Assembly (NCBI GenBank): GCA_947588355.1
Contig: CANPYI010000003.1
Span: forward strand, 52,116 to 116,115
Origin: an uncultured Clostridia bacterium
GTDB taxonomy: Bacteria > Bacillota > Clostridia > Christensenellales > UBA1242
Direction: 5' to 3'
DNA: 64,000 bases
Shown here: positions 7,383 through 18,235 of the stretch, piece after piece
Layout: each line of letters begins with the position of its first letter
Numbering within the stretch: the first letter of the stretch is position 1
Program-made: the position numbers and the translations under genes
Notes under the pieces: generated by a model
What the model saw: only the letters and a program-made list of their open reading frames with translations
Databases searched by the model: none
Told to the model about the DNA's origin: nothing

Positions 7383-8885
7383 ATGGTAACATTAGTCATT
7401 TTGGACGGATTTGGAGAGAAAAAAGAAAAATTTGGAAATGCCATAAAAAGTCAAGGCACACCAAATTTGGATAAATTAAAAAAGATGTATCCTAACACAC
7501 TTATTGAAGCGAGTGGCGAGGCGGTTGGTCTTCCAAAAGGCGTTATGGGAAACAGCGAAGTTGGTCATCTTACACTAGGCAGTGGAAGAGTGATTTTGCA
7601 AGACCTCAAACTTATTGACAGCGAAATAGAAAACGGGAAATTCTTTCAAAATCCTGCACTAATAAAAGCCATGACTCATGCAGAGAAAAACAAATCAAGT
7701 TTGCACTTGATGGGTCTGCTTTCAAACGGAGGAGTTCACTCGCAACTTTCTCATCTTTTTGCCCTTTTGGATATGGCAAAAAATTTTGATATTCCAAAAA
7801 TATACATTCATGCCATTCTTGACGGTCGTGACACCGGCTTTATGGACGGAATAAAGTTTGTCAAACAAACGCAAGAAAAGATTGCTGGCACAAACGTACA
7901 CATTGGCACAATAAGTGGCAGAGTTTACACCATGGACCGTGAAAAAAGATATGAGCGTGTTGAAAAAGCCTACGACATGCTTGTAAACGGAAAAGCAAAG
8001 ATGCATTCTGATGCTGTTGACGCTGTGCTTGAAAGTTATGAAAATGGCGTATATGACGAATATTTTGAACCGACGATTATCGACAAAAACGCTTGCGTAA
8101 AGGACAACGACAGTTTTATTTTCTTCAACTATCGTTCCGACCGTGCACGAGAAATAACTTTTGCCATGACCGACGAAGATTTTAAAGAATTTGAAACAAA
8201 AAAACTGAAAAACTTTTTGTTTACAGCCATGACTGAATATGCCGATGAACTGAAATCTCTCAACACAGCATATCCTCCAAAAGTTGTCGAGGACAACCTT
8301 GCATGTGTGCTTTCAAACGCAGGAAAAACACAATTTCACACTGCCGAAACCACAAAGTACGCACATGTCACATTTTTCTTTAATGGTGGAATTGAAAAGC
8401 CGTACAAAGGTGAGGACAGAAAACTTGTTGACAGTATAAATGTCAAAGATTTTTCTGACTATCCAAAAATGCGAGCAGTGGAAATCACTCAAGAGGTGCT
8501 TGAAGCAATTGCCTCGCAAAAGTATGATTTTGTTTTGGTAAACTACTCCAACCCAGACATGCTTGGACACACTGGCAATTTCAACGCCACAAAAGAGGCA
8601 ATTGAATGCGTTGAAAAACAAGCATATGCCGTGGCGCTTGCCACTCTTATGGTTGGTGGAGACTGTATAATCACTGCAGATCACGGAAATGCCGAGGAAA
8701 TGTTTGACCACGAGGGGAACAAATTGACAAAGCACACCACAAACCCTGTTCCTGTGATTTTGGTCAGCGAAAGATACAAAAAAGTGAAACTCAAAAAGGG
8801 CAAATCTTTGACAGCAATTGCACCAACTGTGCTCAAACTTTTGGACATACAAAAGCCAAGCACTTTCGACGAACCATTATTTTAA
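7383..8885 (+). CDS. gpmI: 2,3-bisphosphoglycerate-independent phosphoglycerate mutase
   Basis: Interconverts 3- and 2-phosphoglycerate in glycolysis using two Mn ions. The 500-residue protein begins with LVILDGFGEKKEKFGNAI, carries the catalytic serine in GNSEVGH, the DGRDT segment, FFNYRSDRARE, and metal-site motifs NYSNPDMLGHTGN and ITADHGNAE. Length and motifs are complete. The start is preceded by AGGAGA. It is followed by a strong terminator overlapping the stop. The other glycolytic gene in the window, pyk, is 50 kb away. Confidence 0.97.
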   Translation: MVTLVILDGFGEKKEKFGNAIKSQGTPNLDKLKKMYPNTLIEASGEAVGLPKGVMGNSEVGHLTLGSGRVILQDLKLIDSEIENGKFFQNPALIKAMTHAEKNKSSLHLMGLLSNGGVHSQLSHLFALLDMAKNFDIPKIYIHAILDGRDTGFMDGIKFVKQTQEKIAGTNVHIGTISGRVYTMDREKRYERVEKAYDMLVNGKAKMHSDAVDAVLESYENGVYDEYFEPTIIDKNACVKDNDSFIFFNYRSDRAREITFAMTDEDFKEFETKKLKNFLFTAMTEYADELKSLNTAYPPKVVEDNLACVLSNAGKTQFHTAETTKYAHVTFFFNGGIEKPYKGEDRKLVDSINVKDFSDYPKMRAVEITQEVLEAIASQKYDFVLVNYSNPDMLGHTGNFNATKEAIECVEKQAYAVALATLMVGGDCIITADHGNAEEMFDHEGNKLTKHTTNPVPVILVSERYKKVKLKKGKSLTAIAPTVLKLLDIQKPSTFDEPLF

Positions 8886-8908
8886 AAAAACACCATATGG
8901 TGTTTTTT
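8885..8908. terminator. Terminator after gpmI
   Basis: A perfect 24-bp palindrome with A and T run flanks, starting at the last base of the gpmI stop codon. It can also serve the converging minus-strand gene, which ends at 8915. Confidence 0.85.
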
Positions 8909-8914
8909 AATATT

Positions 8915-9598
8915 TTAAACATTCATGGCTTCAATATTCGACTCGTCTTTTTCTTTTATTTTTTCTATATTTGAAAGCACTGAAACAGACTGACAAGAAA
9001 CCTCATAGGCAGTTTTTACTTCGCACTCACCATTTTCAAACTTTTTGGTGTATTCTCGCGACTGAATACGTCCAACAACCTCAATTTTGCAGCCAACATA
9101 TTGTTCTGCCATAAAGCGTGCATTTCTTCCCCACAAAATGCAAGGAATGTAGTCAGATTTACGGTAGTTTGCACGATTTATTGCCAGCAAAACATCACAA
9201 ATTTCACGTTCAAAAGGTGTTTTCCTGTAGATAGGTTCTTTACAAACAAATCCGGTAAGTTTAACTTCGTTTTCATTACTCTCGCTTTGCAAGATTTCCA
9301 AATCCTTGGTAAAAAGATGCAAAACAAGTTTACTGTGTTCGCCTTCAAGTTTGTTGTAACTACGATACTCCCCGCTCACTCTTACAAAACTGCCATTTTC
9401 GATAGTTTTGCCCATTAAAATGCGTTCCGAAACAGTCACAGGGATTGTGTCCACTTGTTCGGACAAGCGTTTCACTTTTATGGCAAATTCAAAAAATTTT
9501 TCGCCGTCTATTTCGTGTGATTTTTCAAGTTCTTTGCATACCACACCTGCCAAAGTTGCAAAATTTGTGTTTTCTTCTTTAATATTTTCGTAATTCAT
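8915..9598 (-). CDS. SSB-like protein with two OB folds
   Basis: A 227-residue protein. Residues about 105-195 resemble a single-stranded DNA-binding protein OB fold (VKLTGFVCKEPIYRKTP..., CDVLLAINRANYRKSDYIPCILWGRNARF, VVGRIQSREY). Residues about 8-100 show a second, weaker OB-like domain (FATLAGVVCKEL..., FFEFAIKVKRLS..., VRVSGEYRSYNK). Classical SSB has one OB fold and an acidic C-terminal tip; here the C-terminus ends IEAMNV without that tip. So this is an SSB-related protein but probably not the main replicative SSB. The start is fixed by AGGAGGG before the ATG at 9598. Confidence 0.8.
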   Translation of the reverse strand: MNYENIKEENTNFATLAGVVCKELEKSHEIDGEKFFEFAIKVKRLSEQVDTIPVTVSERILMGKTIENGSFVRVSGEYRSYNKLEGEHSKLVLHLFTKDLEILQSESNENEVKLTGFVCKEPIYRKTPFEREICDVLLAINRANYRKSDYIPCILWGRNARFMAEQYVGCKIEVVGRIQSREYTKKFENGECEVKTAYEVSCQSVSVLSNIEKIKEKDESNIEAMNV

Positions 9599-9608
9599 AA
9601 TTTCCCTC

Positions 9609-10373
9609 CTAATTTTTGTGTTGCACGCCGTTTCTGTCAATTGTAAAGTTGTCATGATAAATCAAATCGCCAACCGCCGTCACTTTGTAGCCCTGCACTT
9701 TAAGTCGGTTTAGGATAAGTCTCAAGCCGTCAAGCACATGATCACTGTTGTTGTGCATCAAAATGATTGAGCCGTTTTTGACGCGTGAAAGTACTCGCTG
9801 CGAAATGTCATTTGCGGAAAGCCCCTTCCAGTCCAAACTGTCCACATCCCACTGAATTGTTTTCAAGTTCAAACTTTCCGCCACATCCAAAAGGTCATTG
9901 TTGTAACTCCCAAACGGTGCACGGAAAAGTTCGACTTGCTTTCCGGTCACAGCAGTGATTTTTGCGCTTGAAGTTTCCAATTCTTCTTTTATGGTGTTTT
10001 TGTCAAGTTTTGCCATATCGTGATGTGTGTTGGAGTGAGTGCCAATTTCCATTCCGGCCTCGTCTATAGCCTTGACCATTTCGCCGTAGTCGTCCACCCA
10101 AAATCCCACCAAAAAGAAGGTTGCGCGGCAGTCAAACTCTTTCAAAATGTCCAAGATATCCTTAGTTTTGTCAGCACCCCAAGCGGCATCAAAAGAGATT
10201 GCCACTTGTTTTTCCTCAGTTTCGACATTGTAGATTGGCACTTTGCGCGTGGAGTAGCCAAAATACACCTCCGCTGAGGTTGCCCCATTTATAGAGATTG
10301 AAAGCAGAATAGCAACCAGCACAAGTACAAGGCAAATTTTGATTGTTTTTGATTTGACAACGCAGAAACGCAT
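9609..10373 (-). CDS. Polysaccharide deacetylase, PdaB-like
   Basis: An exported carbohydrate esterase family 4 (NodB) enzyme of 254 residues. It has an N-terminal signal/anchor (about 13-34), the first metal motif as SFDAAWG, THSNTH, RAPFGSYN and a C-terminal LMHNN. The AAWG form of motif 1 and the segment order match the sporulation-associated PdaB family, which acts on peptidoglycan. Whether this organism sporulates cannot be judged from the window. The start has GAGG upstream. It is followed by the SSB-like gene after 10 bases, so the two are probably one unit. Confidence 0.87.
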   Translation of the reverse strand: MRFCVVKSKTIKICLVLVLVAILLSISINGATSAEVYFGYSTRKVPIYNVETEEKQVAISFDAAWGADKTKDILDILKEFDCRATFFLVGFWVDDYGEMVKAIDEAGMEIGTHSNTHHDMAKLDKNTIKEELETSSAKITAVTGKQVELFRAPFGSYNNDLLDVAESLNLKTIQWDVDSLDWKGLSANDISQRVLSRVKNGSIILMHNNSDHVLDGLRLILNRLKVQGYKVTAVGDLIYHDNFTIDRNGVQHKN

Positions 10374-10517
10374 ACAAACCTCGCTTTTATTTTAAAAAAT
10401 GTAGTGTTTTTCCTCAAGGCATAATCTGTCCAAAGTTCATATAATTTGTCCAACCTTGTCGAAAAATTCACTACTATTTTATTTTTACAAAATCAAATAT
10501 AGAACTTTTGGCGCAAC

Positions 10518-10550
10518 AAAAAAAGAAGTTATGTTTTTATAACCTCTTTT
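10518..10550 (-). terminator. Terminator after the giant secreted protein
   Basis: Minus strand: a 12-bp stem with one G-U pair and a 6-nt loop (AAAAAC), followed by a run of seven T. Confidence 0.8.
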
Positions 10551-10563
10551 CGTTAAGTTTTTT

Positions 10564-13500
10564 TCACCAATAGAATATTTTCAGTGCCAGGTTTCCATTG
10601 ACTATTGTCCAAATCTTGCTGTTTTTGATGAGTGTTTCTTCAGTTGCACCAAACACTCCATTTGTTTGCAAACTATCGTTCCACAAAACTGAAATATCTC
10701 CAAAAAAGCAGTCAGAAAGCGTGTTTTCTCCAGCAATTATCTGATTGCTTGTTCCACTTATCACCCTAAGCGTGCCTTTGTTGTAAGATTGGTCAATTTT
10801 TGTGCCATTTCCACTGCCCGCAATACCTCCAACCTTATCAATTCCCGTGACAGTTGCCCGATTGCTGCAGCCAACAAAATTGCAACTTTCTGTGCGACCA
10901 ACAAGTCCGCCAAAATTTACTCGTGCCTCAAATTGACTTGGAATGTCAAATTGTGCCACGTGATCAACAACTTCAATCTTGTCTTCTCCATCGACAAAAG
11001 CCAATCTATCAAAAGTTTCCTCTCTCTCATTTTCATTAACATTGAAATATTGCATTTCTGTTGCGCTTAAATTTGTTGAGTAGTTTTCCACTCTGCTGAA
11101 GGTCGTGTTTTTTGCAAAACCCACAACAACGCCAACATCTGAATATCCTGTCACATTGCCCTCAACAAAAGTGATGTTTTTTATTGTTGCACCGTCAGTG
11201 CAGCCAAACAATCCGCGGAACGACAACAAATCGTTGCTGATGTCCGCCGAATTTGATATCCTAAGATTGTAAATCTGCTTAAAATTGCCATCAAACACAC
11301 CCTTAAAAGGACGCTCCAAAATGCCTATTGGCGTAAAATTTTCGCAATCTTTCATATCAATATCATTCTGCAACTGCAAAATTTTGCCCTCAAAATCTTC
11401 GTTTCTGGCGTTGGCTCTTGCCACCCAAACAAGATTGTCGGCACTTTCAATTTTGTAAACGCCGTCTTGATAAATTGGCTGTGTTCCAACCGCCAAAGCA
11501 CTATACGCCACAAACTTGACAACGATTTGTATTTTTGCATCTTCTTGAAAATCATCTCCACTCAAAACAAAATGATATTCTGGATCTTTGGAAAGCAGTT
11601 TTTCGCCATCACTCGTGGAAAGAAAGTATCCACCAAATATGTAATTTGTGTTTGGAGCAGACTCCAAAACAATCGGTGTGTTGTAATATATACTTTGCAC
11701 AAAACCATTTTCAGAAGCATTCACCCTTGAAGAAGTGTTGTTGACATAGTTTGTGACATACACTGATCCAAGCCCAACTTTTGTACATGAAAGTTGATAT
11801 TGTTGAAGTTGATGATCTGTGACAAATTCAATTTTTCGAATGACATCATCAACGGCAAAATACAAACTATTGCCTACTTTTGCTGCATTTACAAGTCGAT
11901 CATACACCCAAGACATTTCAAGGACATGTTCCCAAATCCTGTCTATAAAACTTGCTGTATTATCTTCACTTTCATCAAAGGTTTTGGCTTCCGACTCCCA
12001 ATCCAATTTGTAAGATAATGTATGTTTGTAGCCTGGTTTATCCGAAATATCGGTGCCAAATTCATCGCTTTCACCATATGTATACAAACCTTTGCTTTCA
12101 TCAGAGCCAGAATATCCCACAGGTGTTGTTTCTCCTGCAAAAGTGTCCTCTCTAACTTCCAAATCGTCCCAAGTGAAGCACATGTCTTTCACAGTCATAT
12201 CAAAACTGCATTCAATTTTTTCACTTGTCAGCGTGATTGTAAATTCGTCGACATCTATATTCGTGACAAATTTTCCTATGATGTCAAAATATTTTACGAC
12301 AGAGTAATCAGCATTTATTAAACGATCCTCCAGCACGCCAAAAGTATCTCCACTTACGTCAGTGAAATTCAAAAGATCCTTTCCATCATATAGTGGATCA
12401 GGTTTAAGATTGTTTCCTGAAATTGTCGCTGTGATTTTTGTATGATCTTCATGGGTGATTAGGTAATTACGCAGCACTATATTATCTAAGATACTTTCTG
12501 AATCTACATTATTGTCAATGCCAATTACTTTATTTTCTGTTACTGTCGGAATAGTCACATTATATATCAGTTTTATGTAAAAAACATAAATGCGTACATT
12601 TTGCAAATCTTTAAGATTGTTTTTGTTGATAGTTAAGTCAAACTTAATTTGTCCAAGATAAACACTATTGTTGTTTGAAGGATTTTTTCCTCGGTTTACA
12701 TTGCTAAGACCCGAAACATTTTCATTATGATTTGAATCTAGTATCGGATACAAATTGTTAAAAATATTGTCGCCAAAATCCCCTATGTTGCCATTCGGCG
12801 GATTGTCATCATATGTCACTCGCACATATCTGACCGCATAGCCCAGATTCGGAGTAATCACAAACTTCAAAGTCTCCCCGTCCTTAACTTGACATGGAAT
12901 ATTTTCTTCTCTTGTCTCCTCAGTCACTTTGTCACCTTGATTTTGGATTAAAACTGTGCCCGCACCATCATCTTGCTCATAATAATAGCGATTTGAACCA
13001 TTATCGAAGTAATAATATTGTTTGACATTTTGTGTTTCTATCATCGCTTCTCTTGGATTAAAAATTATTTGTCCATCCTCGGTAAAATCCAATGTCAAGG
13101 TCATTTCAGGACACTTTATAGCATTCGATGGTTCATCAAACACATATCTTCCACAGCACATAACTCCTAAAGATAAAGAATAATCAGATTTGTTCGTTTG
13201 TAAATTATCGTCACCAGAAACTTTCATTCTGGAATTATTAAGCATGTAGTTGTAATTAAAACTTGTGTCGCTGACATCAATAGTATTGCCTTCAAGCATA
13301 AAAGTTTGCTGATAACCCCGCAGACAAATCATTTCGTTATAATTATAGTTGTAAAATAAAAACTTTCCGTCAAATATAGTGTTGAGAATATTTTTAAATT
13401 GTTCTTTTGTTAGACCAGATTCATTTGATGCATAATCGTTCCATAAAGATTTTATACAGTCGTCCTCACCACTTACTCCAATTTCATCTTTTCTTAATTT

Positions 13501-15231
13501 AAGTTTTATATCCACATTCACAACAGAAAGGGCTGTGTAAGGAACAAAAAGTCGTACGTCGCCTCTGTCCAGATTATACAAACCTAAAGATTTAATTAAA
13601 TCTGTGGCATCCATAAGATAATTGTAGTATATGTTGCTTTCAAAACTTCCGTAAAAATTGCCATTAGGAGTTTCAACATTCTTGCCTGAACCATTAGTTC
13701 CAATCGATTGTATATTACTGTAATGATTTATTCCTGACAAAATTCCTATTGAATCGGACCAGACTGAAAACCAAACCTTATCAACCTCCACCCTGCCAAT
13801 CAAACCACCTCCGCTAGAGGAAATTTGTCCATAATTGACACAATCTTTCATCCCACCCAAGTTAGGATTTTCTCCGTTTTCATGACCATAATTAGATTTT
13901 AAGTAGCCAATAATCCCGCCATAATTTCCACTGCCACTGCCAGTTATTTTGCCAAAATTTACGCATGAAGAAACAAGCACAGGAAATTCATATCCTTCTA
14001 TACTTCCGATTATGCCGCCGAAATTAAAATCATAAGTTCCAAGTATAGTCCTACTAAATGATATCTTTCCAAAATTGACACATCGAACAATCATTTCATT
14101 TTCTAACTTTGGCAATCGTCCGCCTTCTCTGGAAGTGCCTGCTATTAGGTCACGTTCAGAGCCATCCTCCCATTTACCACATATGCCGCCAATTACATTA
14201 TGATTACTATTAGATGATGGTGCATCTATATTTGTGTAATTTTGGCAATCTAAAATAATACCATTATTGTTTACACCACAGATCCCACCGACTGTACTAT
14301 TTGATCTTTGCAAATTTATTTTCCCGGAAGAAACGCAAAGACTTATTTCTCCGTAATTTACAGCAGCAACTGAACCAAAAGTAACACCTGTACGATCAAA
14401 TACTGATGCCGATGTAGAAAAATCAACATTTACTATGATATTCCTGCAGTATTCAGATTTTCCAATTTCTTGCACAAAATAAGAATTCAATGTTTTATAT
14501 TCACCATCATGATTTTCGAGCGATTGGACTTGATCGTCGGAACTTTTTTGTGCAAAACTGTCGGTGTTTATTTGACCTATCTCAATCTTGCCCTCAACCA
14601 CAAAATTTTCAAACGATGTGTGTGCACCAGAGAAAAGAGCAATCCCGATATTGCCGTCATTTATGTATGCGTTTGGATTTGCCAAAATATCTTCGTCCTC
14701 AAAAGTACGATTGCCAAGATTGATTGTGTGTCCGCTTCCGTCAATCACACCATTAAGGTCAGGAATAGGATCCCAGTTGTATTTTGACATGTCGATATCG
14801 TTTGAAAGTTGAAAATAATTCCTTTCGCCAAGATAATCGTCTTCTTTGCCAAATTCCGAAACTTTGACCGATTTTTCCTGCTTTGCCTGTGCAACCACAG
14901 TTTCTATATCTTCACCCGAAAGTGCGCTGACAACACAGTCGCGAGAGGTGACATTTTCTTCTTTCAATTTGCCAAGAGAGGACGAAAGAAAAGCCAAATC
15001 ATCGGCAGAAGAAATTTTCCAAGGATTGTTTTTTGTGCCGACGCCATTCAATTTTGTCGCAGAAAAATCGTTCCAAGATTTTTTTGAAGACTCATCTTGC
15101 TCGGGCTCTTGTTGTTCGGGTGCATTTGAAGGAAGTTGGTCAAAAACGAAAAAAAGTCCGCACGCCAAAGAAAGTGACATAAAAATTGCCACAAAGCAAA
15201 GTGCAAATTTCTTCCATTTTGTTTTCTTCAT
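10564..15231 (-). CDS. Giant secreted GLUG-like repeat protein
   Basis: A 1555-residue exported protein with a basic start and a hydrophobic segment (about 10-30), then a Glu/Pro/Gln linker. Residues about 55-180 and about 1225-1330 share one module (SADNL/SADDL, L.NDIDM, PI, G.IDG/G.FDG, I..L). Each is followed by GLUG-like beta-helix repeats of the form GGIxG...VxxCVNxGxI, at about 290-500 and 1330-1530. The central part (about 500-1220) is beta-rich without a family I recognise. There is no LPXTG sorting signal; the protein ends in a repeat-like segment (WTIVNGNLALKIFYW). It is probably an adhesin or surface-exposed protein. The start has a GGGGG site upstream. It is flanked by its own terminator. 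Confidence 0.8.
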   Translation of the reverse strand: MKKTKWKKFALCFVAIFMSLSLACGLFFVFDQLPSNAPEQQEPEQDESSKKSWNDFSATKLNGVGTKNNPWKISSADDLAFLSSSLGKLKEENVTSRDCVVSALSGEDIETVVAQAKQEKSVKVSEFGKEDDYLGERNYFQLSNDIDMSKYNWDPIPDLNGVIDGSGHTINLGNRTFEDEDILANPNAYINDGNIGIALFSGAHTSFENFVVEGKIEIGQINTDSFAQKSSDDQVQSLENHDGEYKTLNSYFVQEIGKSEYCRNIIVNVDFSTSASVFDRTGVTFGSVAAVNYGEISLCVSSGKINLQRSNSTVGGICGVNNNGIILDCQNYTNIDAPSSNSNHNVIGGICGKWEDGSERDLIAGTSREGGRLPKLENEMIVRCVNFGKISFSRTILGTYDFNFGGIIGSIEGYEFPVLVSSCVNFGKITGSGSGNYGGIIGYLKSNYGHENGENPNLGGMKDCVNYGQISSSGGGLIGRVEVDKVWFSVWSDSIGILSGINHYSNIQSIGTNGSGKNVETPNGNFYGSFESNIYYNYLMDATDLIKSLGLYNLDRGDVRLFVPYTALSVVNVDIKLKLRKDEIGVSGEDDCIKSLWNDYASNESGLTKEQFKNILNTIFDGKFLFYNYNYNEMICLRGYQQTFMLEGNTIDVSDTSFNYNYMLNNSRMKVSGDDNLQTNKSDYSLSLGVMCCGRYVFDEPSNAIKCPEMTLTLDFTEDGQIIFNPREAMIETQNVKQYYYFDNGSNRYYYEQDDGAGTVLIQNQGDKVTEETREENIPCQVKDGETLKFVITPNLGYAVRYVRVTYDDNPPNGNIGDFGDNIFNNLYPILDSNHNENVSGLSNVNRGKNPSNNNSVYLGQIKFDLTINKNNLKDLQNVRIYVFYIKLIYNVTIPTVTENKVIGIDNNVDSESILDNIVLRNYLITHEDHTKITATISGNNLKPDPLYDGKDLLNFTDVSGDTFGVLEDRLINADYSVVKYFDIIGKFVTNIDVDEFTITLTSEKIECSFDMTVKDMCFTWDDLEVREDTFAGETTPVGYSGSDESKGLYTYGESDEFGTDISDKPGYKHTLSYKLDWESEAKTFDESEDNTASFIDRIWEHVLEMSWVYDRLVNAAKVGNSLYFAVDDVIRKIEFVTDHQLQQYQLSCTKVGLGSVYVTNYVNNTSSRVNASENGFVQSIYYNTPIVLESAPNTNYIFGGYFLSTSDGEKLLSKDPEYHFVLSGDDFQEDAKIQIVVKFVAYSALAVGTQPIYQDGVYKIESADNLVWVARANARNEDFEGKILQLQNDIDMKDCENFTPIGILERPFKGVFDGNFKQIYNLRISNSADISNDLLSFRGLFGCTDGATIKNITFVEGNVTGYSDVGVVVGFAKNTTFSRVENYSTNLSATEMQYFNVNENEREETFDRLAFVDGEDKIEVVDHVAQFDIPSQFEARVNFGGLVGRTESCNFVGCSNRATVTGIDKVGGIAGSGNGTKIDQSYNKGTLRVISGTSNQIIAGENTLSDCFFGDISVLWNDSLQTNGVFGATEETLIKNSKIWTIVNGNLALKIFYW

Positions 15232-15332
15232 CTTTCCCCCTGACAGATTTGAAAGATTGCAAGCAGATTACTGATATTTTTATTATATATATTTTTTAAC
15301 AAAAAACAAAACAAAAAAAGCATTTTTTGGGC

Positions 15333-15372
15333 AAAAAATAAGTTTGAAAGGCTTTTGCACAATCAAACTTAT
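15333..15372 (-). terminator. Terminator after the topoisomerase operon
   Basis: Minus strand: 10-bp perfect stem (ATAAGTTTGA with its complement), 14-nt loop, then six T. Confidence 0.8.
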
Positions 15373-15377
15373 GTTTT

Positions 15378-18218
15378 TTATTCAAAATAAGCATAAACTC
15401 CCAAGAATTTTTTCTTAATTTCGTTCTGCCCGGTGGCAAGACGGTCGGTGGAAACTTTAAAGTTTTTATTTTCCAAAGTGACAAATTTAAGACCCATATC
15501 AACAACAACTTTGTCACAAATGCCCACATATGCAACACTTTTGCCAGAGCCGTCAAAGTTGATATATTTCACACCTTTGCGATATCTGCCACTGATAGGA
15601 ATTTGCAAACTTGCCAAACGTTTTACAAAACCGTTGTTTGTGACAATCAAGATGTCGTCACTTGTGTTTTGACCGGCATAAACGACGCTGTCTCCATTTT
15701 CAAGATTTATGCCTTTCACACCGCCAGAAACACGTCCTTGAAGTGGCACCTCGCTTTTTTCAAAATTGACGCAATATCCATTTTTTGAAAGTAACACAAA
15801 GGTTTTTCCCTTGATTTCATGCTCAACATTCAACAATTTGTCGCCATCTGAAAGTTTTATCGCCTGATAGAATGATTTTGAAACAATAGTGTCCTTTTCG
15901 GTTGAGCGTTTCACCATGCCCGAAGCGGTGAAGAAAGCAATCTCGCCCTCGCCCTCCGCCTTCAAAACCGCAACCGGCGTTTCCATAAGGTCAATAGTTT
16001 TTTCAATATTTTTCAACGTAATGCCTTTTTCACGCCATTTACATTCCGGAAGTTTGTCCACAGTGGTTTTGATGCAATTTCCTCTGTCTGTAAAAATAAG
16101 CACCGTGTCTGTTGCCTTTACGGACAAAATCTGTGTGTGTATATCAAACAAAGTGGAGTTTTCACTTAAAACTTTATTTGATTTTGAATAATTTTTTGCG
16201 CTGACTTTTTTCAACGTTTTTCCCGCAGAAAGTGCAACAAAGTAATCTTTCGTGTCCTCTATATCTTCGATTTTTGTCAACACAATTTCTTCGTTTTTGA
16301 TTTCGTGTGAACGACGTGGATTTGCAAAACGACGTTTGATTTCCAAAATTTCCTTTTTCACAACATCAAGTTGCAATTTTTTGCTGTCCAAAATCGCTTG
16401 AAGTTCTTTAATTTTGGCTTTAAGTTCCTTAAGTTCGTCTTCCAACTTGTTTACTTCCAAGTTCACAAGACGAGCCAATCTCATGTCCAAAATTGCCTGT
16501 GCCTGCCTGTCCGAAAGAGCAAATTTTTCTCTTAATCTTTGTTTTGCCTCCGCAGTTGTGGCCGAACTTTTGATAATCTTTATCACCGCATCAATATTTT
16601 TGATAGCAACAAGCAGCCCTTCAACAATATGTGCTCGCTCTTTGGCAACATTAAGGTCAAATTTCGTTCTACGCACAACAACATCTCTTTGAAAGGCTGT
16701 GTAGTAAGAAATTATGTCCATCAAATTCAAAAGTTTAGGTTTTCCGCCGGCAATAGCAACCATGTTTATAGCATAAGAGATTTGCATGTTTGTCGTCTGA
16801 AAAAGTATGCCCAAAATTTTCTTGGCATTTGCTTCTTTTTTCAGCCTTATGACAGCACGCATGCCGTTTCGATCACTTTCGTCACGAATCTCACTTATGC
16901 AAGAGAGTTTGTCTTTGTTTTTTTCCTTAAGTTCGGCAATCTTTTGCAACAAAAGTGCCTTGTTGACTTGATAAGGAAGTTCTGTAATCACAAGATTTTC
17001 TTTGTCACCATTCTGTTCAACAGAAACCTTTGCCCGAACAGTGATTTTTCCTTTGCCGGTCTCGTACGCTTGACGTAGCCCGTCGCCCAAAATGAGTTCT
17101 CCACCCGTTGGAAAGTCAGGACCTTTTATGATTTTCATCATTTGCTCAAGTTTTATATTTGGATTGTCTATATACGCCACAACGCCGTCAATCACTTCTC
17201 CAAGATTGTGCGGAGGAATATTTGTAGCCACACCAACCGCAATACCAGAAGTGCCGTTCACCAAAAGGTTTGGAAAGCGCCCCGGCAAAACATCTGGCTC
17301 TTTCAACGTGTCGTCAAAGTTAAGTCCCCAACGCACCGTATCTTTTTCCAAATCACGCAAAAGTTCCATGGCAAGCGGAGTCATACGCGCCTCGGTGTAT
17401 CTCATTGCCGCGGCACTGTCGCCGTCAATAGAGCCAAAGTTTCCGTGACCATCAACAAGCGGTGCTCTCAAAACAAAATCCTGGCTCATTCGCACCATAG
17501 CGTCATAAACCGAACTGTCGCCGTGTGGGTGATATTTACCCATGCAATCACCGACGATACGTGCTGATTTTCGATAAGGTTTGTCTGGCGAAAGTCCAAG
17601 TTCCAACATAGAGTACAAAATTCGGCGCTGAACAGGCTTAAGTCCGTCTTCAACACGCGGCAAAGCACGGTCAAGCACAACATGTTCGGTGTAAGGAATC
17701 ATGCTGTCATGCAAAACCTCTTCCAGAGGCTTAAACAATATCCCGTTTCCGCCATAGTATCCCCCAACAGAATTGCCTTTATCCTCATGGCGCTCACCAT
17801 TTGTGGAATTGATTTGACCAGACTGCTGCGTTTTTTCATCATCAAAGTTCATTTTGATTTCTTCAAATTTGTTGTTTTCTTCTTTCATACTCTTTTCCTC
17901 AACAGAATTTTCTTCCAATTGAATGTCTTCTTTTTGTTCATTATCCTCAAAAACGGGCTTTTTTTGCGATTTTTTTGCAATTTTTGTTTTTTGATTATCG
18001 TTTTGTTCAGATTTTTGTTTTGTCAAATTTTCATCTTGATTTTTGTTTGTTTGGTCTTGAGGCTTCAAACTCCACATGTCAATTTGTCCATCAGCAACAG
18101 ATGTGTCAGGCTCTTCCTCCTGCAAATCTTCCACAGGAGTAAGAAGTTCGTCATAACACATCTGCCCCGGAATAGGCTCTATGGACTCATTTTCAAATTC
18201 GTCGTCGTCAAATTTCAT
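15378..18218 (-). CDS. Type IIA topoisomerase subunit A (ParC/GyrA family)
   Basis: A 946-residue DNA breakage-reunion subunit. Core motifs: [37 protein letters not shown], the active-site Tyr in AMRYTEARM, the coiled-coil tower, and a C-terminal beta-propeller. The gyrase-specific GyrA box (QRRGGKG) expected after the tower is not present; the position reads KNYSKSNKV, which favours a topoisomerase IV-type enzyme or a divergent gyrase. An N-terminal extension of about 160 polar residues precedes the conserved core. Its start at 18218 is supported by GAGG at the right distance, 17 bases after the subunit B stop. No symbol is given because GyrA and ParC cannot be separated safely. Confidence 0.88.
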   Translation of the reverse strand: MKFDDDEFENESIEPIPGQMCYDELLTPVEDLQEEEPDTSVADGQIDMWSLKPQDQTNKNQDENLTKQKSEQNDNQKTKIAKKSQKKPVFEDNEQKEDIQLEENSVEEKSMKEENNKFEEIKMNFDDEKTQQSGQINSTNGERHEDKGNSVGGYYGGNGILFKPLEEVLHDSMIPYTEHVVLDRALPRVEDGLKPVQRRILYSMLELGLSPDKPYRKSARIVGDCMGKYHPHGDSSVYDAMVRMSQDFVLRAPLVDGHGNFGSIDGDSAAAMRYTEARMTPLAMELLRDLEKDTVRWGLNFDDTLKEPDVLPGRFPNLLVNGTSGIAVGVATNIPPHNLGEVIDGVVAYIDNPNIKLEQMMKIIKGPDFPTGGELILGDGLRQAYETGKGKITVRAKVSVEQNGDKENLVITELPYQVNKALLLQKIAELKEKNKDKLSCISEIRDESDRNGMRAVIRLKKEANAKKILGILFQTTNMQISYAINMVAIAGGKPKLLNLMDIISYYTAFQRDVVVRRTKFDLNVAKERAHIVEGLLVAIKNIDAVIKIIKSSATTAEAKQRLREKFALSDRQAQAILDMRLARLVNLEVNKLEDELKELKAKIKELQAILDSKKLQLDVVKKEILEIKRRFANPRRSHEIKNEEIVLTKIEDIEDTKDYFVALSAGKTLKKVSAKNYSKSNKVLSENSTLFDIHTQILSVKATDTVLIFTDRGNCIKTTVDKLPECKWREKGITLKNIEKTIDLMETPVAVLKAEGEGEIAFFTASGMVKRSTEKDTIVSKSFYQAIKLSDGDKLLNVEHEIKGKTFVLLSKNGYCVNFEKSEVPLQGRVSGGVKGINLENGDSVVYAGQNTSDDILIVTNNGFVKRLASLQIPISGRYRKGVKYINFDGSGKSVAYVGICDKVVVDMGLKFVTLENKNFKVSTDRLATGQNEIKKKFLGVYAYFE

Positions 18219-18235
18219 TCAAAACCTCAAAATTT

